Below are positions 1 to 12,330 of a DNA stretch of 64,000 bases, piece by piece. Position 1 is the first letter of the stretch, and each line of letters starts with the position of its first letter. Under the pieces are notes generated by a model. The model did not search any database. It was given only the letters and a program-made list of their open reading frames with translations, and had not been told where the DNA came from. The stretch is from Gorsachius magnificus (taxonomy: Eukaryota > Chordata > Aves > Pelecaniformes > Ardeidae), in NCBI GenBank assembly GCA_034008185.1, contig CM067081.1, forward strand, positions 79,814,765-79,878,764. Reading direction: 5' to 3'. The position numbers and the translations under genes are program-made.

Positions 1-1414
1 TGGTGGAGTTTGGGTCTGGTGAAGTTCTTTGAGGATAAAGAAAAAAAACAAAACAGTTTCTTCTAAGGTTCAAAATGATAGCAGATAAATGTAGAGAGGA
101 AAGATTAATAAGAATATTTATACACATTAGTGAAAAATTACCTTTTAATCAAAATGAATATTTTTATCAGCTTGAATTGTTTCAAGGAAAACCACAGATT
201 CTGAAGGTTGATGTATTTATCCTCACTTCTGACAGTTTTTGTCATTTCCTGCAACATCACAAGTAAAAAAGATAACAACGAAAGAAAGAAAACCAAATCA
301 AAGCAAAACAAAAGCATCCAGAAAACTGAAAGGAAACAAAAAAGTCTCCCAGGGGAGCATGAAAACTCATGAAGCTTTATAGGGATTTTGAGAAAAAAAT
401 AAAATTCATCCAGGAGAAATGCTTTATGACGTTATTTTTAACATTCTTAAATTGGAATGTCCTCTTGAGTAATATTGCAGCCTTATTACATTCTTGTCAG
501 CTGAAGCTCTACTGTTACTAAATGTGGCAAATATTTACCTTACAGGTGTATAGAGAATAGAAAAATAAGGACCAGACTAATGCAGTTAATATGGACTATT
601 AAAACCAGTAGCACCTCCCACACACATTGCAGCTAATCTCATAGACGTGTAAACTGTATTTCCTTGTACAAGTACTAGTTGCTACAGAAATAAAGCTGGG
701 AGAGATCTGTGAATTAGATTGCCATCATCTAAAGGTTTTAAAATAAAAGCACGGCTGAATAATGAACAAGTTCTCTCAAGTTCTCCCTTGAAAACCCTGA
801 GGCTCTCTTATGCAAAAAATGAAAAGGACAGCCATTTAAAAATGATCCCTCAAAAGTGTATGAACAGATACTCTAGGTGCTGAATACTCTTCCCAGTGAA
901 GTGACTTAGCTGGTTTGCAAACATGGAGCTATCGTAGATACAGAGGAGTAGCCAGTGATAATTCAACATGTGTAATCAAGAGTAAGCAGGTTTTCTGGAG
1001 CCACATAAGTGTGGTGGGCACATATTTTCACCTGATTACAATTTCATTTTTGGATCTGATGTTTCCCCAGGTGTATGGACCCCTTGGCTATTGCTTTTTC
1101 CAGAGTAAGGCTCTCCTTGTTTGTAAACTTCGATGGGAAAAAGTCCTTTTGATATGGGTCTTCTACATCCTTTAGATATATTTGGTTTACTGGGTGATCT
1201 GAACTGAAGATTCATACCTGTTATAACCAGAAATCATCCTGTTGGACTGGAGCATCTCTCTAGTGAAAGCCAGTACAGTTCCATTGACAGACATAGTTGT
1301 GACAAATCATTGTCACCTCCATGGGTCTTTGGTGTTACATCACTGTCATGAGGAATGCATGCTAACATCAAGAGTTATGCAATCACCTTAGTACACTAGC
1401 ATCAAGAACCCTGC

Positions 1415-1432
1415 TACTTAAGTACTTAAGTA
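1415..1432. repeat. 18-bp perfect palindrome
   Basis: TACTTAAGTACTTAAGTA equals its own reverse complement and is also a head-to-tail repeat of TACTTAAG. It sits beside a CA/TA-rich run at 1433-1466. No function is inferred; AT-rich palindromes of this length are not rare in vertebrate intergenic DNA. Confidence 0.9.
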
Positions 1433-4400
1433 TGCACATACATAAACACACATACATATATATATTTAATTCAACATAAAATGTGTACAATATGTGATTG
1501 TGTACCAGTACTAAAGACCTTGTTTCCTAAATATATTAGTAATTTTTTGTCTTCTTTTTTTAATATTCTTTCTTTGTTACCTATTTCTTTATATTTAAAG
1601 CACAGATTTTCTAACAACAAAGATATGTAGAAAGAGAAATACTAAGCATTTTTCAGTATAATACTTCCTGCAGGAAAAAACATTCATTTGATACAATCCT
1701 AATCCATTGTATTTGCTTTCCTTTTAAGTTGGATCTTTTTTCCATTTGTTTAAAAATGTAACATTATAATCTAGCACTATCCGTTATTTTAAGCACAAAG
1801 CATCAAATATAAAAGCAAATTGCTTGCTATTCCTGAGACAGACCTTTATATTCCTGGCCTCATATTGTTTTGGTTGACAGGATCAGTTGTGTTTTGTCTG
1901 AGATGTGAAGTGTTATCCTAAATTTAACACTGTTGCTACTTAAAAGAGAAGGAAGTTCACTATTCAAAGCTCTCCAAGAAAAACTACTTGAAAAGTGGTT
2001 TAGAAAATAATTATTTTATACAGCCTTACACTGAAACTTCTCCTTGTGCTCTGTCTGTTGAAACTATTTTTGTCAGTCAAGATCCAGAGTTCATTTTATT
2101 CTCTTCCTTATATTCATCAGTCTGAAGTGTGAATGCTGGTGTTGACCTACTTTAATAAGTTGATGTATACTAGTGCTAAAACAAAGTGACATCTCTATTT
2201 TCACTTTTTTTCATTTGTCACTCTCATGATGACTAATAGCATGTAATGATGCTTAGCTACTGCCACAAACGAAAAAAGACTGGTTCCCTCTCCCTTCTTG
2301 GAGGATTTTGTGATACCTACATTAAGGGTGGTAGGTCCATTAGGTTTAAGCATTTACAAAACAGAACTCTACATGTCAGTAACATGTCTAGGTCTCAATT
2401 ACATCAGATTAGCTAGTCAGATGAGGGTAGGATGCAATTATCTGATCAAATGTATATTCTGCATCACAGTGGAATGAATAAACCTCTGGAGGTCATGGAT
2501 GTCATTGAGTAGGTCTCAACAGAGTAAAATAAAGCTCTACATACTCCAGCTTAAATGTTATACCTATGATGGAGACATCTTAAGGTAAGTGAGGTGATGC
2601 CACTCTGAATATCACAGACAAAATTTCAATGCCAAAAGATTTCAGCTCCTTGTAGATGTGCTAGTTTGGAGGGTCAGCAGCTCCTATCTTTATTCATAAG
2701 TAGCATGTATGTAACTATTCATTCTGACATTTCTGTATAATATGATGCCATAATATTTAGTGAAACTAATCAATGTTTTATTGTGCTTAGTTTGAAATAA
2801 ATTATTTATGATTTTGTTTTGCACCAGATGACGAAGTATTTGTCAGGCATGCAATTTTAAAGGGTTCAAAGTGCTTAATTGCGACTTTGCCAAGTTTTTT
2901 AAAAACTATTTTGAAGGTAACAACATTATTTTCACTGATGGGTCGAAATTATGCCTTTTGTTAGTTTCTTGCATTACACTGTCAAAAAGTATAACAAATC
3001 TTCACTTGTTAAATCAAAAGGTTTAATAGAAAGAGCAGACATAGTTTCAATCCATAAGAAGGAGAATTCTTGCCAAATCTTGTTTGCTGGCATTCATACA
3101 AAATCTTTTATGTTAACAGGATTAATAATTACATTTCCCTTTACAGCATTTACAGTAGTAAAAAAATGCACAAAAATACATAATTCCAATTCTGCATCTT
3201 ACTAATATCATTATTCTCTTCTTCAAGGTGCTGATGAAGAGTGTATACAATCTGTGGGTAAAAGTTGACCTGATTTATTAATTTATACATACATAGAGCT
3301 ATAAATGAAAAATAGTTAATTGTTTTGTAGAATAAAATTGAAACCATCCATTTGGAAGGAATTACACGTGTGTATGTGCGCATATATAATTTTAAAGAAG
3401 TAAAATATTTATTCTTTTTCTTCATATCACTTAGAATACAACTATCCATTGGGCTGATGAGATATTTTTAGTATTTTTAACATATACAATGCCAACAGCA
3501 TAAATAACCAGTGTCTAACATACTTCTGTCCTGTCAGGCAATGTGTTACCTTATTAGTCCTATTCATTCCACATTCTGAAGTACATAAATGCTACTCGTG
3601 GTTGCAGTTTATGGTCTAGGACTTGGGTGTGGACACTTATGCTGTAAAGTTTAACATTAAATGAACCAAGATGCTTATGCAATGTGTTATATTTGTGCTG
3701 TTATAACCTCGACATAAATGCGTATTGTTAATTTTATAGCAAAGACTTTGTAAAATGACAGCTCATTCTTTTTATTCATTTTCACATATCTTCCTGCACT
3801 GACCTTGTTTTGAGAAAGGAAACTTTTAAGTAAAATAATAATTATCTGTCAGTGGTATTTTTCAAAGACTTTGCTCCCTAACATCTATTTAATCACAGCT
3901 GACTGTCAAGAATCAGGTTTCTCTTAGTATCTTACATTAAGTCCTTACATTTTTCAGTCTAATGCAGAATTTTATTATTGGATTATGTTAAAGCAATGGA
4001 AATGTGCTGCTACCTAGTTATAAGAAACTTATAAGCTTTCTGCATTACATATACTTTATTGTCATATAATTTTGAGTTTTCATTGTACTAAGACCTCTTT
4101 TGTCAGCCCTGTGTTTTTCATGGAGTTCTTTCAGTGAAAGCATGATGTAAGCACCTCCGTGTGTTTTTTCAGTTAGTGTCACATTCTAATCTCAGTGAAA
4201 GAAATGTAACAGGATCTACTTCACTTCCAATCCACTGAGAGCACCATTGGAAAGGCAGAAGAGTAAGAACACCTGGAAACCTGCTCAACGGCTCTTGTTG
4301 CCATCCCTAGGCCATAAAGTATTACGTAGTGGAAACAGGAACAGATCTTACTGACAGAAGGGTCATTGTCCCTGAACTGTTGTTGGATTAGTCTGCTGTG

Positions 4401-4842
4401 TAGATAGCAAGAGCAGAGATGGTAGATTTTGGAGCTTGTACACCATCACATGGCAGGTAACGCCCTGCCTGGCGACCTGTACAAAGATGGTCATCTTCTT
4501 GAATTATCTCCCTTTCCATAACAGTTTCACACATAAAATGCTGCAAAAGAGACAGGGCTGTACACCTTGCAGATGTGGTACCCAAATGAGTAAGTTCACC
4601 CCCATGCTGTAGAGAAGGAAGAAAGGGTTTCCCAGGGCCCTTTAATCACTGTAATCCCACATTTCACTGTGTCTTAACATGTTTTGGGTGGATTTTGTTC
4701 ATGAGGTTTTGATTACATCAAGTTGATAGGCATTCTGTCTGTATTTTTTGGTTATAAATATTTCCATAGATTGCCTAGATTTTCTAGGTTTTCAGTTAGT
4801 AGATTTTTAAAGCTTGTTCTCTGTTCATACCATGATATACAA

Positions 4843-4860
4843 TAGATTATATATAATCTA
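4843..4860. repeat. 18-bp perfect AT palindrome
   Basis: TAGATTATATATAATCTA is exactly self-complementary with no loop. It could extrude as a short cruciform or be a chance AT-rich palindrome. No adjacent feature assigns it a role. Confidence 0.9.
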
Positions 4861-7800
4861 CTGAGCCCCTGTAATTGCATCACACTTGGAATTTATAATT
4901 GCAAGACACTGAAAACAGCTTTGATATGATGGCTTCTTGATCCCAATGTCTGTTTCTCTGTCCTTATCAGAACTGTAAAAGAATCTAGGCAGGGATAATG
5001 GGCCTTGGTCAGCAAATCCTCTTGGTTGTTTTATAAACACTCCTCCAGATCATGGTGTAAATTTTGCCAAAATGTAACAGACTTAACATATTCAGTTGGT
5101 TTTGGTTTTTTTTTTTTAGAATCCAAGCAGAAAGACAAAAACTTTGTCAGTCATAAGTCATAAGGGTCCCTGATGCCTCTGGTTAATATTCCAGTGATGC
5201 AAAAAAGAAGATTAGAAGACATATTTTTTACTTGACTTCCTTCCATAAGCTTTTTTTTTTAAAAGCAGGACATCTCAACCCTGCTATAGTTTATAGCAAA
5301 CCTGTTGATGTAATTGGCAGAAGGGTTTCATCTACAATTTATGTTCCCCATGTTTAATTTGCATCAATTTTCTCGAGGTCAGTAAGACAACTCTCATTTA
5401 TTAGTTAAAGTAGCATACTTAACATAACTTAAGACTAGTTAAAGGAGAATAAATCTTGTCAATCTGCTGAAAAAGAGATGCTATGATTATATGTTTCTTC
5501 AGACATCTCTAAATAAAAGAAAATAAGCAGAAGTGATAGACTATTCAGAATCAATATGTACTGTGTGCAGTGAAAACTAACACAAATTAAATAGAAGCTC
5601 CCCTGCTACAGAGAAATCAAAGAAAACTCGATTGAAGAACTGCAGGCTTTAATGTTCACATTTGCATTTTTGTCCACTCATACAAAATATCCTCCTGGCA
5701 TCCTATTCAGTCTCTGGCTGGAAAAGTATTGATGATTTTGGGGTAGAAGCCATGTTCCATAGTTTGAAAGCATAATTTTCTTCCTGAGGAAAGAGGACTC
5801 CTTGTAAATGTAACTACATAGGAGAGATCTACAGTTGTGCTTCTTTGGTGTTTATCTCTGGTGTGAGCAGAACATCAGAGAGGGAGAGGGACAAGTAGAT
5901 TTCTTAGTCCTGAAAGTTGTCTCCAGTTATGATTATTAAAGCTTGTTTATAAAGAATCATTTGTGAACTGTACGGTTACACTTATACCATTTAATTAAAC
6001 AACAAGGTTCTTGTACTGTTACTCTGTTCTCTTCTATCCTGTTCTAGGAACAGAATCAAAACAGGGAGGTTTTTTGGCCTGAGGTGTTTAGGAAAGGAGA
6101 AAAATCCTAGTATAGTGAAATGATGCAAGTCCTTCACAGCTGTAGGCTACAGATACTCTAGAATCCCTCACTGTTGACTGACAGAGGCCAATGTTCCATG
6201 GAATAGTCCAGATCTATGCTAGTAAACTCTTGTAGCTCCTGAAACAGGGTAGCTGTAACCAAACTGACTGTTGTGAGTGAGCTCCAGTCCATGCCAGCTA
6301 TGATCCATGTCTGGAAATTGTTTAGACCATTAAAGGGCAGTATCTCCCAGGGACTAGAATGGACCCAGCTTCCCAGGTTTCGGGAGGAAACTATTGCAGG
6401 GACTATTCACACAGGCATACCTGGAGACAGCTTTCAGTACTTGGGAGCCTGCTCTGTTCACTTTGTCACAGTCCCCCAATCTGCTGTTGCTGCCTTTTCA
6501 ACCTTTCTCCTATCATCTGGCTTGCACATACTCTGCACATCCGCTCTCCTCCTCTTCAGATCTTCTGCAATTTTTTTTTTACATTTTCTGTTGCCTCTTC
6601 ACCCTCTCTATGTGACTGTAACATTGCTTCTGCTGCTATTGCTTGCCATCACTTGCCACTGATTTTTGTTGTTCATTCTTAGAATTGCACCACCATGTTT
6701 GCACTTGAAAGATCCTGTCCTGAGCTACTCCTGTGCCTACACAAGTAGTCATTAGTCCAAAGGGAAGAAATGCTCCACCTGGCCTTGTGTGAAATCACTT
6801 AGTTTTGATCTATTAGCTGAGACTATTTGGTGCAATTTCATGTTACATCACACTTCATGTTGTGGCTAGAAGGGATGCACCTCACTGGAAATCTCTGTCC
6901 TGGGAGATTATTACAAAATTAACATTGCAGTTCAAAGCAATCTTAATAAGCTGGGTATCTAAGGAAACTTAACAAACCGGGTGCTTTAACAGTCATAGGG
7001 GAAAAAAAAAGGAATAACTCCTTTCTGTGTCACATAGTTTTTGGCAGGAGATAGACTCCTAGGTCATCTCAGCCATAAGCAGACGGTTGATGAGCATGCC
7101 ATGCAGTACAGTTGTAGCTATTATTTGAAACTTCACATGCTGTAACCAGCTAATATTTTCTTGAGTTGGTCTGTGAAGTCTTTAAATTCCACCTAAGTGG
7201 ACCTTTGTGATCCTTATTTTTTTTCTGAAATGTGGTCATCCTACTGTGGTGCAACAAATTATACTATACCATAAAGAAGCAATGTTCACAGCAGCAAAGC
7301 ATGAGGTAAAATATCTTGACTTAGAATTCAGTTATTTTCTCAAGCCTAGCTCTTACATGTGGACTTGACATGAATCAGCAGCCTGATTCATCAGGATCTA
7401 AGTTTTTTATTTTTGGTTTCAGTAGATTTTGTTCTGTGGTTAAACTGTTTGATCTGCCATTTCATGTTATGGACTTATATGAGTTAGATATAGCAGCAGA
7501 GAAAAACAACTAAATCTTAAAAAAAGCTCCATAAGGTTGTCCAATGAACCTAAACTATACTGGGATGCTGTTGAAATACACTGTTATCTTTGCTCTGCCT
7601 TTAACAAAAATGAAGGCTTAAAATGAAAATGTGTTCTTTGAATAACATGCAGAATAATTTACATGCAACGACATGGTTTTTCTTATCCACATAAGTCCAT
7701 CTGTGCAATAGAGAATATGACAGAAATAAAAACTGGAAGGCAAGGGGAGAAAGATCTACCACATCAATGTTCATACAGTAGGCCAACTAAAGCAGCACAT

Positions 7801-10036
7801 AAGCAATATAAAATTCTGCCTACTAGCTGCCTGGAAGGGACTAGTTGATTTGCATGAGTGACCAAAATCTTGTTATTCTTCTCAACAGTGTGGTAAGGGC
7901 AGCTGAACATCTTCTGTGCCTTGGCTGGTTCATTTCTATATTGATTTTGAAATAGTGTTGCAATCATGTGTTGATATTGTTTAAGCCATACTGTAAACTG
8001 TGCCCCTGTTTTCTTTAACACCATTTATCCCATAAAATGCCAATATGGACACGGGAAAACAAAGTTAGAGGGGACCATCCAAAGCAGCTTTCTTTAACTA
8101 ATTGCAATTACTTCCTACAAAGCCATAAGCAATCTGCCTACTGAGCTTTTTATAGCCCAGACTGGCACCAAACTGTAGTATCTGTGGTTATCCAGGTGTA
8201 CATCCTTAGAGAAAGCTTGAGGAACTCTCCTTTGTTAAAACACAAAGGTTTGAGGTATCATTTTGTCCATGGCAAACTCCATAAATCAAACACCTCTCTT
8301 TCCTTTGATATTTGCCTTTCAAACCCATTATGGGAGCAATTTCTGAGTTTCACTCATTGCGGGACTAGCACATGGATCCTTTTGTACATGATCTATAAGT
8401 GGCTGGAAATGCAAGAAGGCAGACTGAATGGTAAATTTACATAAAAGCTTATGGCTGTAATCTTCCATTTGGTTCTGCAGATCAAAATACAAATAATTTT
8501 TGACTGTGTGTTACAAAATGTTCTGTGACTACTAGGGTGCATGTAATTGCATTCCCAGAAGTTATACTGCATGGTAGAAGCCATTCACCAATTCATAGCA
8601 GAGAGCATAAAGTTGTTGGGACTGGGTGTCGTTCTGATCGAACTGCTGGTTTTGTTTATTGAGGTTTTTCTTTACCTATACAGTATGTATGATCATATCT
8701 TAACTGTTTAGAAACTCAGACAAAAGATTCCTGAAGTTACAGGATCCTCCATTGTTTCTACTGTAGTAGCACTTATACTTTGATTTTTACTTGAAATAAG
8801 CATTTCTTTTTGAGTTTGAAAACTGAATAAAAAGCTGTGCTTTTTTTTTTTCCTGCTGTGACTAGTTACCATGCTAAGCATCTATTCACAATCCCCTATA
8901 CTTTACTCTGACATCAAATGAAGACCTTGCATCTAAACTACCTGATATCCTAGGAAACGTGCTTTATCTCATAATTTGAGTGCTTTCAAATCCCCATGCA
9001 AGATCTACAGTTTGTACAATTTAGATTTGTGAAGAGTCTTGTGACCTTGAAGCAGATCTGCATTGTTATGTTTTGCTGCACTGTAATTGCAGGCAGCTTT
9101 AAAATGCCTTAAATTCTAAGAAAAAAAAAAAAGTATTACATTTCAATAATGCTATAGTGTTTTATATATTTATAGTTAAATATAATGTAAACAGATTTGG
9201 GTTTTTTCCAGGTAACTGACTGTTTGTTTAACTTAAATGTTGCTCTCACCAACTCTGTTTTAGCAAAACAAATGTAACCTGATAACTGAACAAAACATTG
9301 GTGAGAAAATAATGTGAACTTTGCTATTTTCTGTATAATGAATTGCATTCCTCAGTACCAGAACAATATACTGTCTAAAAACCAGAAGTGTATCTTTATC
9401 CTAAAAAACCTCACAGAATCCAGAAAGTTAATGTGAAATATCAAATAGTAAGCCATATGTTTCGCTTATACCTATGCCTTTTTTGCTATTTTTTGAAAGT
9501 AATATCAGATGAGACGGCATTGAATAATACCTTGTGCCTGAGAAACCCATTAGTTTATTTATGGGTGAGTATGTCTACCTACCTATGAATCGGTTATTTC
9601 CTTGTTAACCATTATGTGATAATACTTCTTATTTATTTCACTTTTAAATAATAAAAATCAAAAGTTAATAATCTCATCTTCAAAAATAGAGAAATGTGGT
9701 TCTGTATAATTGCCACAGGATCTTAGGAAAAATAAGGATCATGTTTTACTCTGAAATAATATTGGATGTAGGAGATTAGAACCTGAACAAAGTTCTCCCC
9801 AAACAGGAGATTCAGATAAAATATTTTGTTTTGCTCCAGTTTCTCATTCTGAACATTGACTTGGGACTGATTACTTCAGGTTTCAAAAATCAACCTTAAA
9901 TGCATGCAAGAAACAAAAACAGTCCCCTGGATATATATTCAAAAGCTAAGAGTTTCTCTTAAAAAGGAGCATACTCATGGACTTAATTATAGATAATTAA
10001 CCTAAGACAGCTACTCAGTTAATTGCAAGTGTACAC

Positions 10037-10069
10037 AAGCCTTGAGAAGTGGACTCCACTTCAAGGCTT
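10037..10069. repeat. Hairpin with a 14-bp stem and 2-nt bulge
   Basis: The left arm AAGCCTTGAGAAGTGG (10037-10052) pairs with the right arm CCACTTCAAGGCTT (10056-10069) across a 3-nt loop. The only irregularity is a two-base bulge in the left arm. About 40 bp downstream, GCCTTG and CAAGGC flank a 7-nt spacer, repeating the same arm motif. The stem is too short for an ordinary microRNA precursor. Confidence 0.75.
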
Positions 10070-10319
10070 TCCAAAATCTCCTTGTGCTTTGTCTACTATT
10101 TCATAAAGTCTGCCTTGAAAACTGCAAGGCCAAAGGTTTGTTTGTTTCATTGAAAAGCCTGTCTCATCAACATTGCTTTAGATCACACTTCATGCTGATC
10201 ATAGACAAGTTTTGGTCATAATATGTTATAGATGTAGGTAAAAAAATTCCCCATAAAAAGAGGTATCTTTATAAGCTATGTGAAGATTATTCTTTGACTA
10301 AAACAAAGGCAAGAAGAAA

Positions 10320-10349
10320 AAATGCTACTGAAAGGCTTCAGTAGCATTT
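10320..10349. repeat. Perfect 13-bp stem, 4-nt loop hairpin
   Basis: AAATGCTACTGAA (10320-10332) is exactly complementary to TTCAGTAGCATTT (10337-10349), with the tetraloop AGGC between them. It is the cleanest inverted repeat I found in the first 12 kb. It lacks the flanking poly-T tract of a Pol III terminator and the roughly 22-bp arms of a microRNA, so its role is unknown. Confidence 0.9.
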
Positions 10350-12086
10350 AGATTTCTGAAGACTGATTTATTTGGAAAAAAAAATCATGTTTGTTTTACC
10401 TCTGTTAGCAGTTAAACAGTATATATAACCGCTCCTTTAATTCATTTCCATTTTGTGTAAATTTTTGAACTCCTGAGATGTCATATTTTATAATGTGTTA
10501 TCTAGTCTTATACTAAAAACTTATTACTTAGCCTTATCAGATTCCCTAAGACAGGTACAACCAGATTTCCTCTTGGCCTCTAGGAAATGTACATACATTG
10601 CCTTGATGTCAAAACTCTGACTGAATCATCAGCTGTCCACAATCTACATCTATGCAAAACATCCAGAGTTTCAGAAAAAATATTATGCACACTTGTACTA
10701 TAGGACAAGGTGAACCCAGTAAAGACTTCAGCTAAAGTTAAATCTCCTCTGGAGAGATGGTACTTTATGCTGTATTGGGTTTGTAGTAGTTTATTGATGG
10801 TAATAGTACACATTCTCTAAGTCCTCTGCTGCCTGGATGTCAGTAACAAATGATAAGAGGCAAGCAAACCTGCCTGCTTGTTTTGCAGAGGAAAATAAAG
10901 GTTTACTCTTTTTTGCAGATATCCTTGCCATGCCAAGAATTTTACTTGCTTGTTTATTTATCAATTTTTTTAAATATTTCTTATTTTGTTATAGCTGCAA
11001 AAATAAAATCGTAGGTAATGCCTGCTAGCTAAGAGACAGAGAAACAGCAGGATAGATATCATGATGCACAGACAAAAATTTCCTGAATTTAACAGAAAAA
11101 ATATTGTTGGCCAGGATTTTCCATGCAATATTTTCAGTACTTAATTACTATGCAGTTCAGTGCACTCTTTAAATTAAAATCTAGAATATATGAACTTCAG
11201 CTCCTATACACTGAGGCAGTCTTTCTTTGAATACGGTTTATAGGACTCTTAACTTCCTAGAGCATCAGAAATATTTGGGGGGGTGGGTTTCTTTTTCTGT
11301 AAATCTCCACTGAATTTAGTTTATTTTAAATGGATACGTGGAAGACCTATTTCTTTCCTAAAATTTCAGACCTTACTAAAGGATAGAAATTCCAATTCCT
11401 AGATATATTTTTTAAGTCACAGTGTTCTCATATGTCTTGCATTTCTATCTAGACTTGCCTTGATCAGCAGCTTTATTGTCCCTCCTAATGTTAACCTCAC
11501 ATTGTCTCCTGGATGGTATTTCACATCAATATTTTACACATATAGGCAGAAACAAAAACATGCGCTGAGTGACCTTGAAGCTTCCCAAGATTCTTTCACT
11601 AGCCCATTTGTTCAATGTACGAAGGTACCTTAAACATTTACCTTTCTTGTCTCAGTGAACTCTGATGAGGAGGGTAGCTACTCTTTTTCAGAACAAATAT
11701 ATTTCTTTTTGTCATTTAGGTCCTTTTTCCTAATTACTGATGAATACTTATGGAAGATATGTCATTTGTGAGTCTTACTGCTGCTGTTATAAATGTTTCT
11801 GTCCCTTGGCTGCCACTGGAAGCAGATGGTAGGCTGACAAGATCTATTTAAGTTCTGAGTGTCTTGAAGGAATTAAAGGCAGTAAAAGAAAGCAATTTGA
11901 AGTGCGGTGAGTGTAAATCATACCTTCATCAGCATAATTGTAAAACTAGGCTTTGATCCTGGAAGGGAACTTCTCACACAGGGATCTGTACTTGATTTCA
12001 TAATATCTGGTGGTACTCTGTCAAAAGTCTCCAGTGCAGATTCTTTGCCAAAAAACCCATATGTCCCATACCTTACTCCTGCCTGA

Positions 12087-12330
12087 GACTAAAGAATGCG
12101 AGTGTGCTGGGTCAGACCAACAGTCGCTTCAGCCCCATATCTTCTCCTTGACAATGGCCAAAAGCTGATGTTGAGGGAAAAGTGTAAGAACAGAGGAATA
12201 ATTTGTGACTTTTTTCTCAGTACTTCACCAATATTCACTTACTTTCATCTCTGTCACCTATGGTCCTATGGTTTATGTATTTCTTAATATTGGTGGATTT
12301 TTCTTCCATGGACCTGATAGAACCACTGCA
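12087..12330 (-). mobile_element. Ancient CR1-type LINE 3' fragment, minus strand
   Basis: The plus-strand reading GTGCTGGGTCAGACCAACAG near 12104, followed by a GACAATGGCCAAAAGC segment and a TGGTGGATTTTTCTTCCATG segment near 12291, matches the antisense of an old CR1 3' region. That region is spread through turtles, crocodilians and birds. The copy is highly diverged, so its ends are approximate. The frame running through it (12096-12287) has no coding meaning. Assignment is from memory of the family, not from a search. Confidence 0.65.

Larger units (their letters stand above)
1..12086. other. Unique AT-rich non-coding stretch
   Basis: I recognise no gene or interspersed repeat here. Reading frames are short (longest about 130 codons near 6.3 kb, low-complexity and Leu/Cys-rich), lack family motifs and overlap in several frames, as expected by chance. 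Small A/T homopolymers occur, for example near 5.11, 5.25, 8.84 and 9.12 kb. The palindrome and hairpins listed separately are the only structures I can support. There is no CpG-rich segment that would suggest a vertebrate promoter. Confidence 0.6.

Noticed and set aside
6273..6682. Plus-strand frames of 107-129 codons
   Set aside because: Three overlapping frames in the same Leu/Ser/Cys-rich DNA, no family motif, no splice context beyond chance; typical spurious frames.
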